From assembly GCA_041302975.1 (NCBI GenBank), contig JBFYQC010000190.1, forward strand, positions 1 through 20,982: a DNA stretch of 20,982 bases, read 5' to 3'. A program made the position numbers and the translations under genes. The stretch comes from UBA6183 sp041302975. Its GTDB lineage: Bacteria; Bacteroidota; Bacteroidia; UKL13-3. The notes under the pieces were generated by a model that did no database searches, was not told where the DNA came from, and saw nothing but the letters and a program-made list of their open reading frames with translations. Positions 7,899 through 17,428 of the stretch are shown here, in pieces. Numbering within the stretch: the stretch's first letter is position 1; each line of letters begins with the position of its first letter.

Positions 7899-7929
7899 TT
7901 TGTTAAAAGTATGTTAAAAACTATTTTTA
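7899..7929 (+). promoter_or_regulatory. Candidate Bacteroidota-type promoter for the 3130-residue protein
   Basis: TTTG at 7899-7902 is followed after 19 bases by TATTTTTA at 7922-7929. This fits the -33 TTTG / -7 TANNTTTG pattern of Bacteroidota sigma-ABfr promoters except for the last base. The start codon at 7949 would then have a short leader of about 12-15 bases. Confidence 0.38.
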
Positions 7930-7948
7930 CGACAATAAATATATCACA

Positions 7949-10900
7949 ATGAGCATTTTTTCCAAACTATTGACATCAAGCTGTAAAGTATTTAGCATCT
8001 TGTTAATTAGCCTTCTTTGCTTTGATAATAAGGCAATTGCACAAGGTCCGTTTGTTGCGGCTACCCACATTACCGGAGAATATATGTATGGTAATTGTAA
8101 TGGCAACATCAAGATTCGGTTTTTATATCAAGATAGAAACTATTGGGGGATTACCAAGATAGACTTTTTTTACAGAAAAAGTGATGGTTCGTTTGTTCAA
8201 TTTGCTATAGCAGAGGGTAATTGGAATCATACCGACAAGTGGTCTGATGGCTGGCCTGGAAACACAAGGCTATATTCACTTAATTCAAGAAATGGTAACA
8301 ATATTACCATAAGCGACAGGTATAATGAAGCCAATTTAAGTTATCAATATTTTGTTTGGAATTCGGTTCCGGCCGAAGCTATTGTTAATGGGCAGGTAAA
8401 TATTTTTTCAAATGTTAATTTTGGAACATATAGTTTGGTGCATACCAGCAGTACTGGGGGCTCAATACCAGTAATTTTTCCAACTTTAAGTCCTCCTTCT
8501 GCACTTACTGCCACTAATGCTACTTATTGTGATAAGGTAAAGCTAGATTGGCAAAGTCCAAACAGTTTTCCATGTTCGTATGATATAGAAGTATATCGAA
8601 ATAATAATAAAATAGCCACGTTATCAGGTTCTTCAGTTACATACGAAGATTTTGCAGCACCTCAGGGTAATTTGCAGTATAATGTTAAAGCAGTTCATAC
8701 CACAGGCACAGGTGGTAAGGTTATCAGTGGTAGCTCGTTTGTTGCTAATGGAGCCAGAAAATCATCTTTGAGTGCTCCGTCTGGCATTACAGCAACAGAG
8801 AATCGCTGTGATGGGAAAGTTGCTTTAAATTGGAACTACTATAATGCCAATCCTACTTATTTCCATGTTTCTAGGAGTACAGCTGTAAACGGTACATACA
8901 CAACGGTTAATGATCAAATAGATGGGGGCGAGAGGTCTTTCCTAACAGATGTCCCAAATCGATCTACCACTTATTATTATAAAGTTGGAACAATTGGAGA
9001 CTGTGGTACATCATTCTCAAATACTGGATACCCGGGTTCATCACCTACTATTCCAACAAAACCAACCAATGTGCAAGCATCTGTAAATGGAGCCAACAAT
9101 GCTATAATTATAACTTGGACAGACAACTCTAGTGATGAAACAGGATTTAATATTGAAAGAACAATATTAGGAGGAGCTGGTAGTACCACAATACCCGTTG
9201 AGGCCGGAGTAACTTCTTATACAGATAATGATGTATCTGCCTGCGTGAGGTATATATATAGAGTTAGGGCTCGTAATAATTGTGATCCAATAGGTAATAT
9301 ATCTCTATCATCTGCCTCGGTTAATATAAACCCAAGTATATCCAACTCATTTAATTCAACCAATAATAAGTTAAGGTCTTCTAAAGGATACTTTAGTAAT
9401 ATGGTTCAGCTTGAGTGGAGCACGGTGAACGTTGATTTGTTGAACCAATACAGAATCTACAGAAAACCATACGGAAGCATAACGGACTCTGTATTAATAG
9501 GTACTGCCGGATCTGGCGAAGGCAGTTTTTATGACTACACAGCAATATCTGGCGTACTTTATAAATATACCGTTATAGGTGTTTTAACTTGTGCTGGTAC
9601 CCCATTATACTCAAATCACACCGAGGATATTGGATTTAAAAATGCATTTGGTACAGTAAGTGGACAACTATCATATCAAGGAGGATTTGCATTAAAAGAT
9701 GCAAAGGTATTGGTTACGCCAAGTGCTGCATCTTTCCTTGGATCTTCTGTTTCAATAAGTTCTGGTGGATCTCTTAATGTTCCATCTTCAAGTGTACTAA
9801 GTTTTACAAATGGCATTACGCTTGAAACATGGTTTAATAGCGCCAATGCAACAGGAAATAAAACACTTATTAACTTGGTTTCGGGCTCAAAATCAGCACG
9901 AATTGGTTTACAAGGTGATAAACTTATTATAGAAGTTAATAATGGATCAAGCATTAGAAGCTATTTAACCACAGGTGTTGCTGGAACTTTCCTTGCAAAC
10001 AACTATAATCAGGTTACAGGAGTATTTAAATCAGACTCTTTAGTTTTATATCTTAATGGTATTCGCCTTGGTGGAGTTGCGTTGTCTGCATACTCATTCT
10101 TACCAATTAACAACGCAAGTATTACAATGGGCAGTGGCTTTGTTGGAAATCTTGATGAGGTAAGGGTTTATGATTATGCTAAATCGTTAACCAAGGTAAA
10201 TTCTGATTATGGCAGAAAAGTGAATCCGGATGATGCAGGCTTATTGGCTTATTACACATTTGATGAAAATACAGTTGGATATAACGGATTTTTCGATTAC
10301 TCGAGAAAAGGACAGGTATATAATGCCAACCATGGTACATCTATTAATATGTTATTCGACAAAAATAACATACCATCAATATCTCAGTTATCTTTCGCAA
10401 GCTATACAGATTCAACAGGTAGTTATGTAGTAACAAATATTAATTATGTAGGTATTGGTGATATATACACCATCACACCTGCTTTTGGTACTCACTCGTT
10501 TTCTCCTGTTAACAGAACTGTATATATTGGTGATGGCTCAGCCGTTCACAGCCAACAAAATTTCACCGATCAATCTTCATTTACGGTAAGTGGATTTGTG
10601 TTTTATAGGAATACAAGTTGTGCAGCAGAAGGAATTAACCTGAAAATTGACGGTGAACAAGTAATTAGTAATGGCTCGCCTGTAACAACAAACCAAAGTG
10701 GTGCCTTTGAAATACAAGTACCAATAGGTAATCACATTATTACCGTTGAAAAATTAGGCCATGTATTTAGCGCAGGACGTTTTCCAACTACCGGAACATA
10801 TAACTTTCAGAAAACAGAAGCCGGAATTCAGTTCGTGGATAGCACCTTAATAAAAGTTGTTGGTAGGGCTGTTGGTGGTGCAATTGAAGCAGCCAAAAAA

Positions 10901-13900
10901 CCTGGTTTAGGTTTATCAGTTAATAATATTGGAAAAACCCGATTGTATTTTAAATCACAATTGGGTGGAGGTTGCAGTGTGGCGAGTATTACAACAAACG
11001 ATTCAACAGGCGAGTACACAGCATTCTTGCCTCCATTGATATACACTGTTGATACGGCTAAAGTACTCACTAATCCTGTACTTAGTTTCTCGGGAGGAAG
11101 TCAAGCATTAGAAGTATTGGATTTAACCAATGAGGTAAATGTATACACCAGTGCTGACACTTTATACTTACCTGGCTCGTCAACCATTGCAAATATTAGA
11201 TCTACAACTTACAACTTACGAAGAGACTTTATTTATTACACTACACCTTCAGTATTATTAGCTCGTACAACTGCAAAAACTGCCACAGATAGTGCGTTTA
11301 TAGGTGAAACATCAATACAAATTGATTCTATAAATTCAGTTTCATTGTTGCCTAACAATCCATTTACTTATCCGGTATTTAAGCAGTTTAAGGAGTATAC
11401 GGCTAAAGTTTATGCATACGATGTTTATACCAACAATGATAAAAATCCAGTTTTAGCTTATAAGGTTCCTTTAAATGGCCGTTTAATGGTTAACAACGCT
11501 TTGGCCTCGGGCGAAAGCGCAGTGCAGAACATAAATGTTGTTGGTGGTGAAGCCACATATACATTTAGAGGAGGGCAGCCTGATATTACTCGGAACATTA
11601 CTAACCCTGCATTTAGTTTTACTAAAACAATGCAGGTAACATTCTTTACTACCGGAAATAACGGAGATAGAAGCATCAACTGGCTTCCTAATCCAGGGAA
11701 TACATCTTTTAGGGGTTATATCTTTGGTGGTAGAACACGTGGTTCGCAGTTTGCTACTAGTGGTCCACAAAAAGTAGATTTAATTTTACGTGACCCTCCG
11801 GGCTCTGCTAGTTTTGCAACTTGGGCTAAAAATACAACTTTAACATCAACCAAAACGTTCTCTACCGCTAATAAAACAGGTGGTGGGTTTGAGGGGCAAA
11901 TTAATCTAGGTTTTAAATGGCAAACATCTGCAGGTATTGGTGTTGAGTTTGAAACGGAGAGTTATTTTGGTGGAAACGAAAGTTTAGGAATGACGAGTGA
12001 GAGTACCGCAGGTAAGGGAGGAGAAATTGTAGAGTCGATAAGTTCTTCAATAGCTATCTCAACCGGTGCAGGGTCAGATCAAGTGGGTTCGAAGGCTGAT
12101 ATTTTTTACGGCCACTCTAAGAATTATGTATTTGGTATGGCAGATAACCTAACATTGGTTCCTGATTCAAGATGTAATTTACCAAACTCGGTATGTAGTG
12201 ATGTTGGTTTTGGTGGATACAAAATTGGTTTAAACCAGAGCCTTGCCTTAGATCCTAAAGAAATTAATACTGTTTTCGCTTACACTGTTGGTGAAGTTGA
12301 AGACATTATTATTCCTAATTTAATTAAATTAAGAAACGCAATACTTGTTCAAAGCAGAAGACCAAACGGCAGTCCTAAATACACCATTAATTACACAGAT
12401 ACTGAAGCTGATGATTATGAGCAAAAGTTTGGCGCAAATAATGATGATCCAATTTGGGGTGAAAGCAGAAATAAAAATAACCCGCTAACACAAGAGCTTC
12501 AAGATTCAACAGGAGTAAGTTATACTTTCCACAAAAATAGTGTGGCAGAGCCTGACTCTGTTAGATATTACAACAACCAAATAAGACTTTGGAAAGAAGC
12601 CTTGGCAACCAACGAGCGCGAGAAATATGAGGCGTTTACTTTAAATATTGGTAATGTACTTAACTCAGGAACAAACACCAGTATAGGAAAAGCCAGTTTA
12701 TCACGTGAGTTTACCTCAACAAAAAGCACAACCACTACAAGATCTGAAGAAGTATTTTTCTCAGAAAACGTAGGTTTAGGATTCACATTAGATGTAGCTG
12801 GTAGTGGATTTGAGTTTGGAGGTAGTGTTACGGTAGAAGAAACTTCAACTACTGAGGAGGGCACAACTTCTGAAGTTGCTACAACCATTGGATACACACT
12901 TCAAGACGGAGATGACGGAGATTTAATTTCTGTTGATGTTGTTGATCCTAAAACAGGTAATGGACATATGTTTAGATTAAGAGGCGGACAAACATCATGC
13001 CCATATGAAGGTCCGGAATGGAGTAATTACTACCGTCCAGGGGATACAGTAACTTCAGCTACATATTTTGAAGGAGAGAGTGGTGTTAAATTATCAGATG
13101 GAACTGCAAAACGCCATGTACCAAAAATACAAATACCGCAACCAACTAAATTTAATGTTCCTGCAGATCAGCCGGCAACATTTACATTACAATTGGGTAA
13201 CGAAAGCGAATCAGATGATGACCAAGAGTATTCGTTAAGGGTTGTTGAGGTTTCAAATCCTAATGGAGCTGTTTTAACAATTGATGGGCTTGATCCTAAT
13301 AGGAATTTTAGTATTCCTTATGCAACCAACATAAGTAAAACATTAAGTATTAGAAGAGGTACTGAGTATTACGATTACGATAGTATATTGTTAATCTTTA
13401 AATCACCATGTGATGATGATTTGTGCGACTCTGCTTATGTTTCAGTACATTTTATACCTACTTGTACAGAACCATTTGTGTTTAATCCAGGAGATAAGTG
13501 GACTTTAAACAACAGTTTCAGAGATACCATGAACGTGATTATTAATGGTTATGATTATAACTTTGGAGGATTTAAAGACATTACTTTCCAATACAAACCT
13601 TCTTCAAGTTCACAATGGAATATACTTCAAACCTTTAAAAAGGTTACCACAGATCCACTTGATAGGGAAATACCATCCATACGTCCTTACATTGAGTATG
13701 CCTGGAATATGCGTCAATTGCCTGATGGACCTTATGATATTAGAGCAGTGAGTAATTGTTCGGCTCCGGGCCATGCGGATGCAAAAGTGGCTTCTGCTGT
13801 TGCAACTGGTTTAGCCGATAGGGTAAATCCTAGTCCATTCGGAAATCCATCACCAGCTGATGGAATTTTATCACCAAATGATGAAATCCAAATTCAGTTT

Positions 13901-16900
13901 AATGAACCGGTTGATAATGCCTCATTAAGTTTCCAAAACTTTGATATTAGAGGTGTACTTAATGGTAGTGCTTTACAGAACACAGCAAGTATACACTTTG
14001 ATGGTAATGACGATTATTTAGAAATTCCTACCGGACTAAACTTATCTAAGAAAACATTTACCCTTGAGTTTTGGGTGAAAAGAGCAATACTTGGCGAACA
14101 AGTGGTGTTCTCGCAAGGTATTGATAACGCTCAATACATGTCTATTGGGTTTGATGCCAATAATAAATTTAACTTTAGAATTGGAAACGAAGTTGTTAGG
14201 TCTAATTTGGCATTCGATGATTTAACTTCTTTCCACCATTTTGCGGTTTCATATGATAGTGAAGCCGATAGATGTGAGTTATTTATTGATGGTGTAATTT
14301 GTAATACAGGTAATACCAATATCTATAATAAATACGAAGGTGGAGGTAAAACCATTATAGGAAAACTATCAAAAGACAATTCGTTTGGCTTTGTAGGTAA
14401 CTTACGTGATTTCCGTTTATGGAACCGCACCAGAACCGCAGCGGCTATTATTGGCTCGTTTAACAAAAGTTTAAAAGGAACCGAAGCTGGTATCATTGCA
14501 AATTGGCGCTTTGATGAAGCAACAGGAATACAAGTAAAAGATTACGTTAGGGCTCGTCACGCTACTATCAGAAATGCAGTGTGGCAAATTTCACCTAAAG
14601 GTAAATCATACCGAGTAGTAAATGAACCATTGGCTGTTGAAGCTGGAGACCTAGCATTTACGCATGAAAACGACTTCACCATTGAGTTTTGGTTTAAGAG
14701 CGCTAACACACCCGGTAATGTGTGTTTATTCTCAAACGGAAGAGGAGACTCAACGGATGTTAATATTGATTTGAAATGGAGCATAGAAAAAAATGCTGAT
14801 GGAAAAATTATTGTGAAGCATAATGGTTTAAACTTTGAAGCTGTAAGTAACAATTACTTCGATAACAATTGGCATCACTTTGCATTAGTAATGCAACGTG
14901 CTACCAGCATAACTGCATTTGTTGATGGTAATCAACAAAACACAACCAATACTTCAAGTTTTAAACAATTTGGTGGAGACAAGTTTTGGTTAGGTGCACG
15001 CGGATATCAATCATTAATCGGTATAGAAACGCTTGATAGACTATATAACGGATTTTTTGATGAAGTAAGAATTTGGAACTCGTCAAGAACCCAAGAGCAA
15101 ATAAACAGAGACCGTGTAAATAGATTATCAGGTACCGAAACAGGACTTGTATTCTATTTACCGTTTGAAACTTACACGCTAAACTTAGGTGTACCGATTT
15201 TAACACAAAGTTTAGCTGACATGTTAAAATTAACCAGGGTAATAAGTGGTGCAACAGCTAATGGAAGTGGGTTAAACGATGAAACACCTACTATTAAGTT
15301 GCAACGCCCTGTGCAATCAATTAACTTTAACTATTCCGTAAATCAAGATAAAATCATCCTTACGCCAACAACCTTGGCTGAACTTATAGAAAATGTAACA
15401 TTGGATGTTACTGTTAAAGATGTGTATGACCTAAATGGTAATAAAATGCAATCACCAAAAACATGGATTGCATATGTAGATAAGAACCAAGTGAAGTGGC
15501 AAGACCAAGAGTTTAACTTTGTTAAAAAAACTGGAGCGGCCTTAACATTTACAAGCAACATTGTAAATTCTGGTGGTGCAGTTAAACAATATGAAATTCA
15601 AAACCTACCTACTTGGTTATCTGCTAGCCCGGCATCAGGTGTTGTTGCTCCTAATTCTTTTAAAACCATCACGTTTACAATTGACCCTAATGTAAACATT
15701 GGTGATTACGAGAATCAAGTGCAATTGATGACAGATTTTGGTTTCCCTGATGGATTGTTGGTTTCTTTGAAAGTATTTGCAGAACCACCATCAACATGGA
15801 ATGTAAATGCTTCATCATTTCAAAATGCTATGAGTATTGTCGGTCAAATTAGAGTTAACAATATTATATCAACCAATGCTGATGATAAGATAGCGGCATT
15901 TGTTAACGGTGAATGCAGAGGTGTGGCCTCGTTACAGTACTATCCTCAAATTGATCGCTATTATGCATTTTTAAATGTATACAGCAACGTATCATCAGGT
16001 GAAAACATAGAGTTTAAAATTTGGAATGCAGGTGCAGGTAAAATACACTCAGATGTAACACCTCATATTCAATTTATTTCGAACGGGCAAATTGGAAGTA
16101 TTACTACTCCACAAATCTTTAATGCTACAGATAAATTAACAAGCTACATACCACTTTCTACTGGTTGGAATTGGGTGTCGTTTAACTTAGCTATGAAAGA
16201 TTCTAATGATTTAAACTCATTGTTCAGAGGTATACATTCAGGCACGGGTGATATCTTCAGAAGCTTAACCTCTTTAGCAGATTACTCTGCTCTTAATGGT
16301 TGGGTGGGTGCTTTGGCAGGAAACAGTTCTGGTATTAAGCCCGAGCAATCCTACCGCATCCGAATGAGCAACCAAGATACATTAGTTGTTAATGGTATTG
16401 AGATTGATCCTACAACTCGTCCAATTAAACTAGATTCGGGATGGAATTGGATTGGTTTTATCTCACAACGAAACTTAAGTGTAACAGAAGCACTCTCTTC
16501 TTTAAATGCAACAAATGGAGATTTAGTGAAGAGCCAAAGTCAGTTTGCTTTGTATGACAATAATATAGGTTGGGTTGGAAGTTTAACAACAATGACACCA
16601 AGTAAAGGTTACATGTACAGATCTTCTGCTAACACGGTGTTTGCTTACCCTCGCTCTGCTATGTTTGGTAAAACAGGTGTAGTTGAAAATGCATATAAAA
16701 GCAACTTCTTTAATGTTGATGTTACCAAGTACGAGAAAAACATGAACGCAATAGTTGATGCAGGAGTTTGTACTGAGGCACTCGCAAGTGGAAGATTTAG
16801 TTTAGGAGCATACGCTGATAATCAATTAAGAGGCGCTACTAAAGTAACTACTTTATCAAACGGTAGAAATGTGTTTTTTATCACTATGATGGCAAATAGT

Positions 16901-17341
16901 GAGCAAGACAATTTAACATTTAAGTTATTGGATGAGAAAACTGGTAATACTTACGACTTATCAGGTACACTTAAGTTTGAAAACAATAAGTTGGTTGGAA
17001 CTATTACTCAACCACACAGTTTAACTACTGTTAGTAATTTTAATTGTAACGACTTTGCATCAACAAAAGTAAGTGGACTTCAGATTTTTGCTCATCCAAA
17101 TCCATTTAATCATAATGTGGTTGTTAATGTTCAGGGACTAAATGCTTCTAAACTCAAAGTAAAGGTGCTTGATGTTACTGGTAAATTAATTGATGCATTT
17201 GAACATAATACATTAGACCAGGTTAATGCAGATATAAATTGGAATCCTGAAGAACGTGGAATAACCCTTAAACAAGGATTCTATTTCTTAGAGGTTGAAG
17301 GAAATAATCAAACCTTAAGAACTAAAATTATTAAATACTAA
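7949..17341 (+). CDS. Giant secreted multidomain FN3/LamG protein with T9SS sorting tail
   Basis: 3130 residues, complete. Signal peptide 1-31 (cut after A-I-A). Residues about 34-178 are unrecognised; 181-460 hold three FN3-like domains, with a fourth more divergent one at about 463-565. A carboxypeptidase-regulatory-like domain starts near 566, is interrupted by a LamG domain at about 600-800, and resumes at about 808-860. Related regulatory-like domains continue to about 1035. Residues about 1280-1690 are an unrecognised Ser/Thr-rich core; 1730-1960 are Ig/FN3-like. An SbsA-type Ig domain begins near 1961, is split by two LamG domains (about 2013-2216 and 2227-2414), and resumes at about 2455-2512. 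A module with D-x-I-A-A-F-V-x-G-E-C-R-G occupies about 2617-2730, with a weaker copy at about 2918-3010. Two G-W-N-W modules lie between them. Residues about 3045-3130 are a T9SS type A sorting domain (P-N-P-F, ending K-I-I-K-Y). The protein should cross the outer membrane by T9SS and be anchored at the surface. Binding targets are unknown; LamG suggests carbohydrate or protein. Confidence 0.9.
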   Translation: MSIFSKLLTSSCKVFSILLISLLCFDNKAIAQGPFVAATHITGEYMYGNCNGNIKIRFLYQDRNYWGITKIDFFYRKSDGSFVQFAIAEGNWNHTDKWSDGWPGNTRLYSLNSRNGNNITISDRYNEANLSYQYFVWNSVPAEAIVNGQVNIFSNVNFGTYSLVHTSSTGGSIPVIFPTLSPPSALTATNATYCDKVKLDWQSPNSFPCSYDIEVYRNNNKIATLSGSSVTYEDFAAPQGNLQYNVKAVHTTGTGGKVISGSSFVANGARKSSLSAPSGITATENRCDGKVALNWNYYNANPTYFHVSRSTAVNGTYTTVNDQIDGGERSFLTDVPNRSTTYYYKVGTIGDCGTSFSNTGYPGSSPTIPTKPTNVQASVNGANNAIIITWTDNSSDETGFNIERTILGGAGSTTIPVEAGVTSYTDNDVSACVRYIYRVRARNNCDPIGNISLSSASVNINPSISNSFNSTNNKLRSSKGYFSNMVQLEWSTVNVDLLNQYRIYRKPYGSITDSVLIGTAGSGEGSFYDYTAISGVLYKYTVIGVLTCAGTPLYSNHTEDIGFKNAFGTVSGQLSYQGGFALKDAKVLVTPSAASFLGSSVSISSGGSLNVPSSSVLSFTNGITLETWFNSANATGNKTLINLVSGSKSARIGLQGDKLIIEVNNGSSIRSYLTTGVAGTFLANNYNQVTGVFKSDSLVLYLNGIRLGGVALSAYSFLPINNASITMGSGFVGNLDEVRVYDYAKSLTKVNSDYGRKVNPDDAGLLAYYTFDENTVGYNGFFDYSRKGQVYNANHGTSINMLFDKNNIPSISQLSFASYTDSTGSYVVTNINYVGIGDIYTITPAFGTHSFSPVNRTVYIGDGSAVHSQQNFTDQSSFTVSGFVFYRNTSCAAEGINLKIDGEQVISNGSPVTTNQSGAFEIQVPIGNHIITVEKLGHVFSAGRFPTTGTYNFQKTEAGIQFVDSTLIKVVGRAVGGAIEAAKKPGLGLSVNNIGKTRLYFKSQLGGGCSVASITTNDSTGEYTAFLPPLIYTVDTAKVLTNPVLSFSGGSQALEVLDLTNEVNVYTSADTLYLPGSSTIANIRSTTYNLRRDFIYYTTPSVLLARTTAKTATDSAFIGETSIQIDSINSVSLLPNNPFTYPVFKQFKEYTAKVYAYDVYTNNDKNPVLAYKVPLNGRLMVNNALASGESAVQNINVVGGEATYTFRGGQPDITRNITNPAFSFTKTMQVTFFTTGNNGDRSINWLPNPGNTSFRGYIFGGRTRGSQFATSGPQKVDLILRDPPGSASFATWAKNTTLTSTKTFSTANKTGGGFEGQINLGFKWQTSAGIGVEFETESYFGGNESLGMTSESTAGKGGEIVESISSSIAISTGAGSDQVGSKADIFYGHSKNYVFGMADNLTLVPDSRCNLPNSVCSDVGFGGYKIGLNQSLALDPKEINTVFAYTVGEVEDIIIPNLIKLRNAILVQSRRPNGSPKYTINYTDTEADDYEQKFGANNDDPIWGESRNKNNPLTQELQDSTGVSYTFHKNSVAEPDSVRYYNNQIRLWKEALATNEREKYEAFTLNIGNVLNSGTNTSIGKASLSREFTSTKSTTTTRSEEVFFSENVGLGFTLDVAGSGFEFGGSVTVEETSTTEEGTTSEVATTIGYTLQDGDDGDLISVDVVDPKTGNGHMFRLRGGQTSCPYEGPEWSNYYRPGDTVTSATYFEGESGVKLSDGTAKRHVPKIQIPQPTKFNVPADQPATFTLQLGNESESDDDQEYSLRVVEVSNPNGAVLTIDGLDPNRNFSIPYATNISKTLSIRRGTEYYDYDSILLIFKSPCDDDLCDSAYVSVHFIPTCTEPFVFNPGDKWTLNNSFRDTMNVIINGYDYNFGGFKDITFQYKPSSSSQWNILQTFKKVTTDPLDREIPSIRPYIEYAWNMRQLPDGPYDIRAVSNCSAPGHADAKVASAVATGLADRVNPSPFGNPSPADGILSPNDEIQIQFNEPVDNASLSFQNFDIRGVLNGSALQNTASIHFDGNDDYLEIPTGLNLSKKTFTLEFWVKRAILGEQVVFSQGIDNAQYMSIGFDANNKFNFRIGNEVVRSNLAFDDLTSFHHFAVSYDSEADRCELFIDGVICNTGNTNIYNKYEGGGKTIIGKLSKDNSFGFVGNLRDFRLWNRTRTAAAIIGSFNKSLKGTEAGIIANWRFDEATGIQVKDYVRARHATIRNAVWQISPKGKSYRVVNEPLAVEAGDLAFTHENDFTIEFWFKSANTPGNVCLFSNGRGDSTDVNIDLKWSIEKNADGKIIVKHNGLNFEAVSNNYFDNNWHHFALVMQRATSITAFVDGNQQNTTNTSSFKQFGGDKFWLGARGYQSLIGIETLDRLYNGFFDEVRIWNSSRTQEQINRDRVNRLSGTETGLVFYLPFETYTLNLGVPILTQSLADMLKLTRVISGATANGSGLNDETPTIKLQRPVQSINFNYSVNQDKIILTPTTLAELIENVTLDVTVKDVYDLNGNKMQSPKTWIAYVDKNQVKWQDQEFNFVKKTGAALTFTSNIVNSGGAVKQYEIQNLPTWLSASPASGVVAPNSFKTITFTIDPNVNIGDYENQVQLMTDFGFPDGLLVSLKVFAEPPSTWNVNASSFQNAMSIVGQIRVNNIISTNADDKIAAFVNGECRGVASLQYYPQIDRYYAFLNVYSNVSSGENIEFKIWNAGAGKIHSDVTPHIQFISNGQIGSITTPQIFNATDKLTSYIPLSTGWNWVSFNLAMKDSNDLNSLFRGIHSGTGDIFRSLTSLADYSALNGWVGALAGNSSGIKPEQSYRIRMSNQDTLVVNGIEIDPTTRPIKLDSGWNWIGFISQRNLSVTEALSSLNATNGDLVKSQSQFALYDNNIGWVGSLTTMTPSKGYMYRSSANTVFAYPRSAMFGKTGVVENAYKSNFFNVDVTKYEKNMNAIVDAGVCTEALASGRFSLGAYADNQLRGATKVTTLSNGRNVFFITMMANSEQDNLTFKLLDEKTGNTYDLSGTLKFENNKLVGTITQPHSLTTVSNFNCNDFASTKVSGLQIFAHPNPFNHNVVVNVQGLNASKLKVKVLDVTGKLIDAFEHNTLDQVNADINWNPEERGITLKQGFYFLEVEGNNQTLRTKIIKY

Positions 17342-17351
17342 CATGTGATTC

Positions 17352-17387
17352 GTACCAACCATGGTTATTGCTAACTATGGTTGGTGC
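17352..17387 (+). terminator. Strong hairpin between the two plus-strand giants
   Basis: The arms at 17352-17367 and 17372-17387 pair over 16 positions with two G-U wobbles and a TTGC tetraloop, starting 10 bases after the stop codon. No clear T-run follows (the next bases are CAACTTTAACC), so it may act as a weak terminator, a processing site, or a stabilising 3' end that lowers expression of the next gene. Confidence 0.5.
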
Positions 17388-17428
17388 CAACTTTAACCTA
17401 ATTATAATAAACAACACCTTTTCCCTAT

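Noticed and set aside
7927..8112. Minus-strand 61-codon open frame in the divergent region
   Set aside because: It overlaps the signal peptide coding sequence of the giant protein and shows no family features.
12568..12897. Minus-strand 109-codon open frame
   Set aside because: Antisense to the Ser/Thr-rich core of the 3130-residue protein; the Val/Ser-rich translation is what the reverse of such codons gives.
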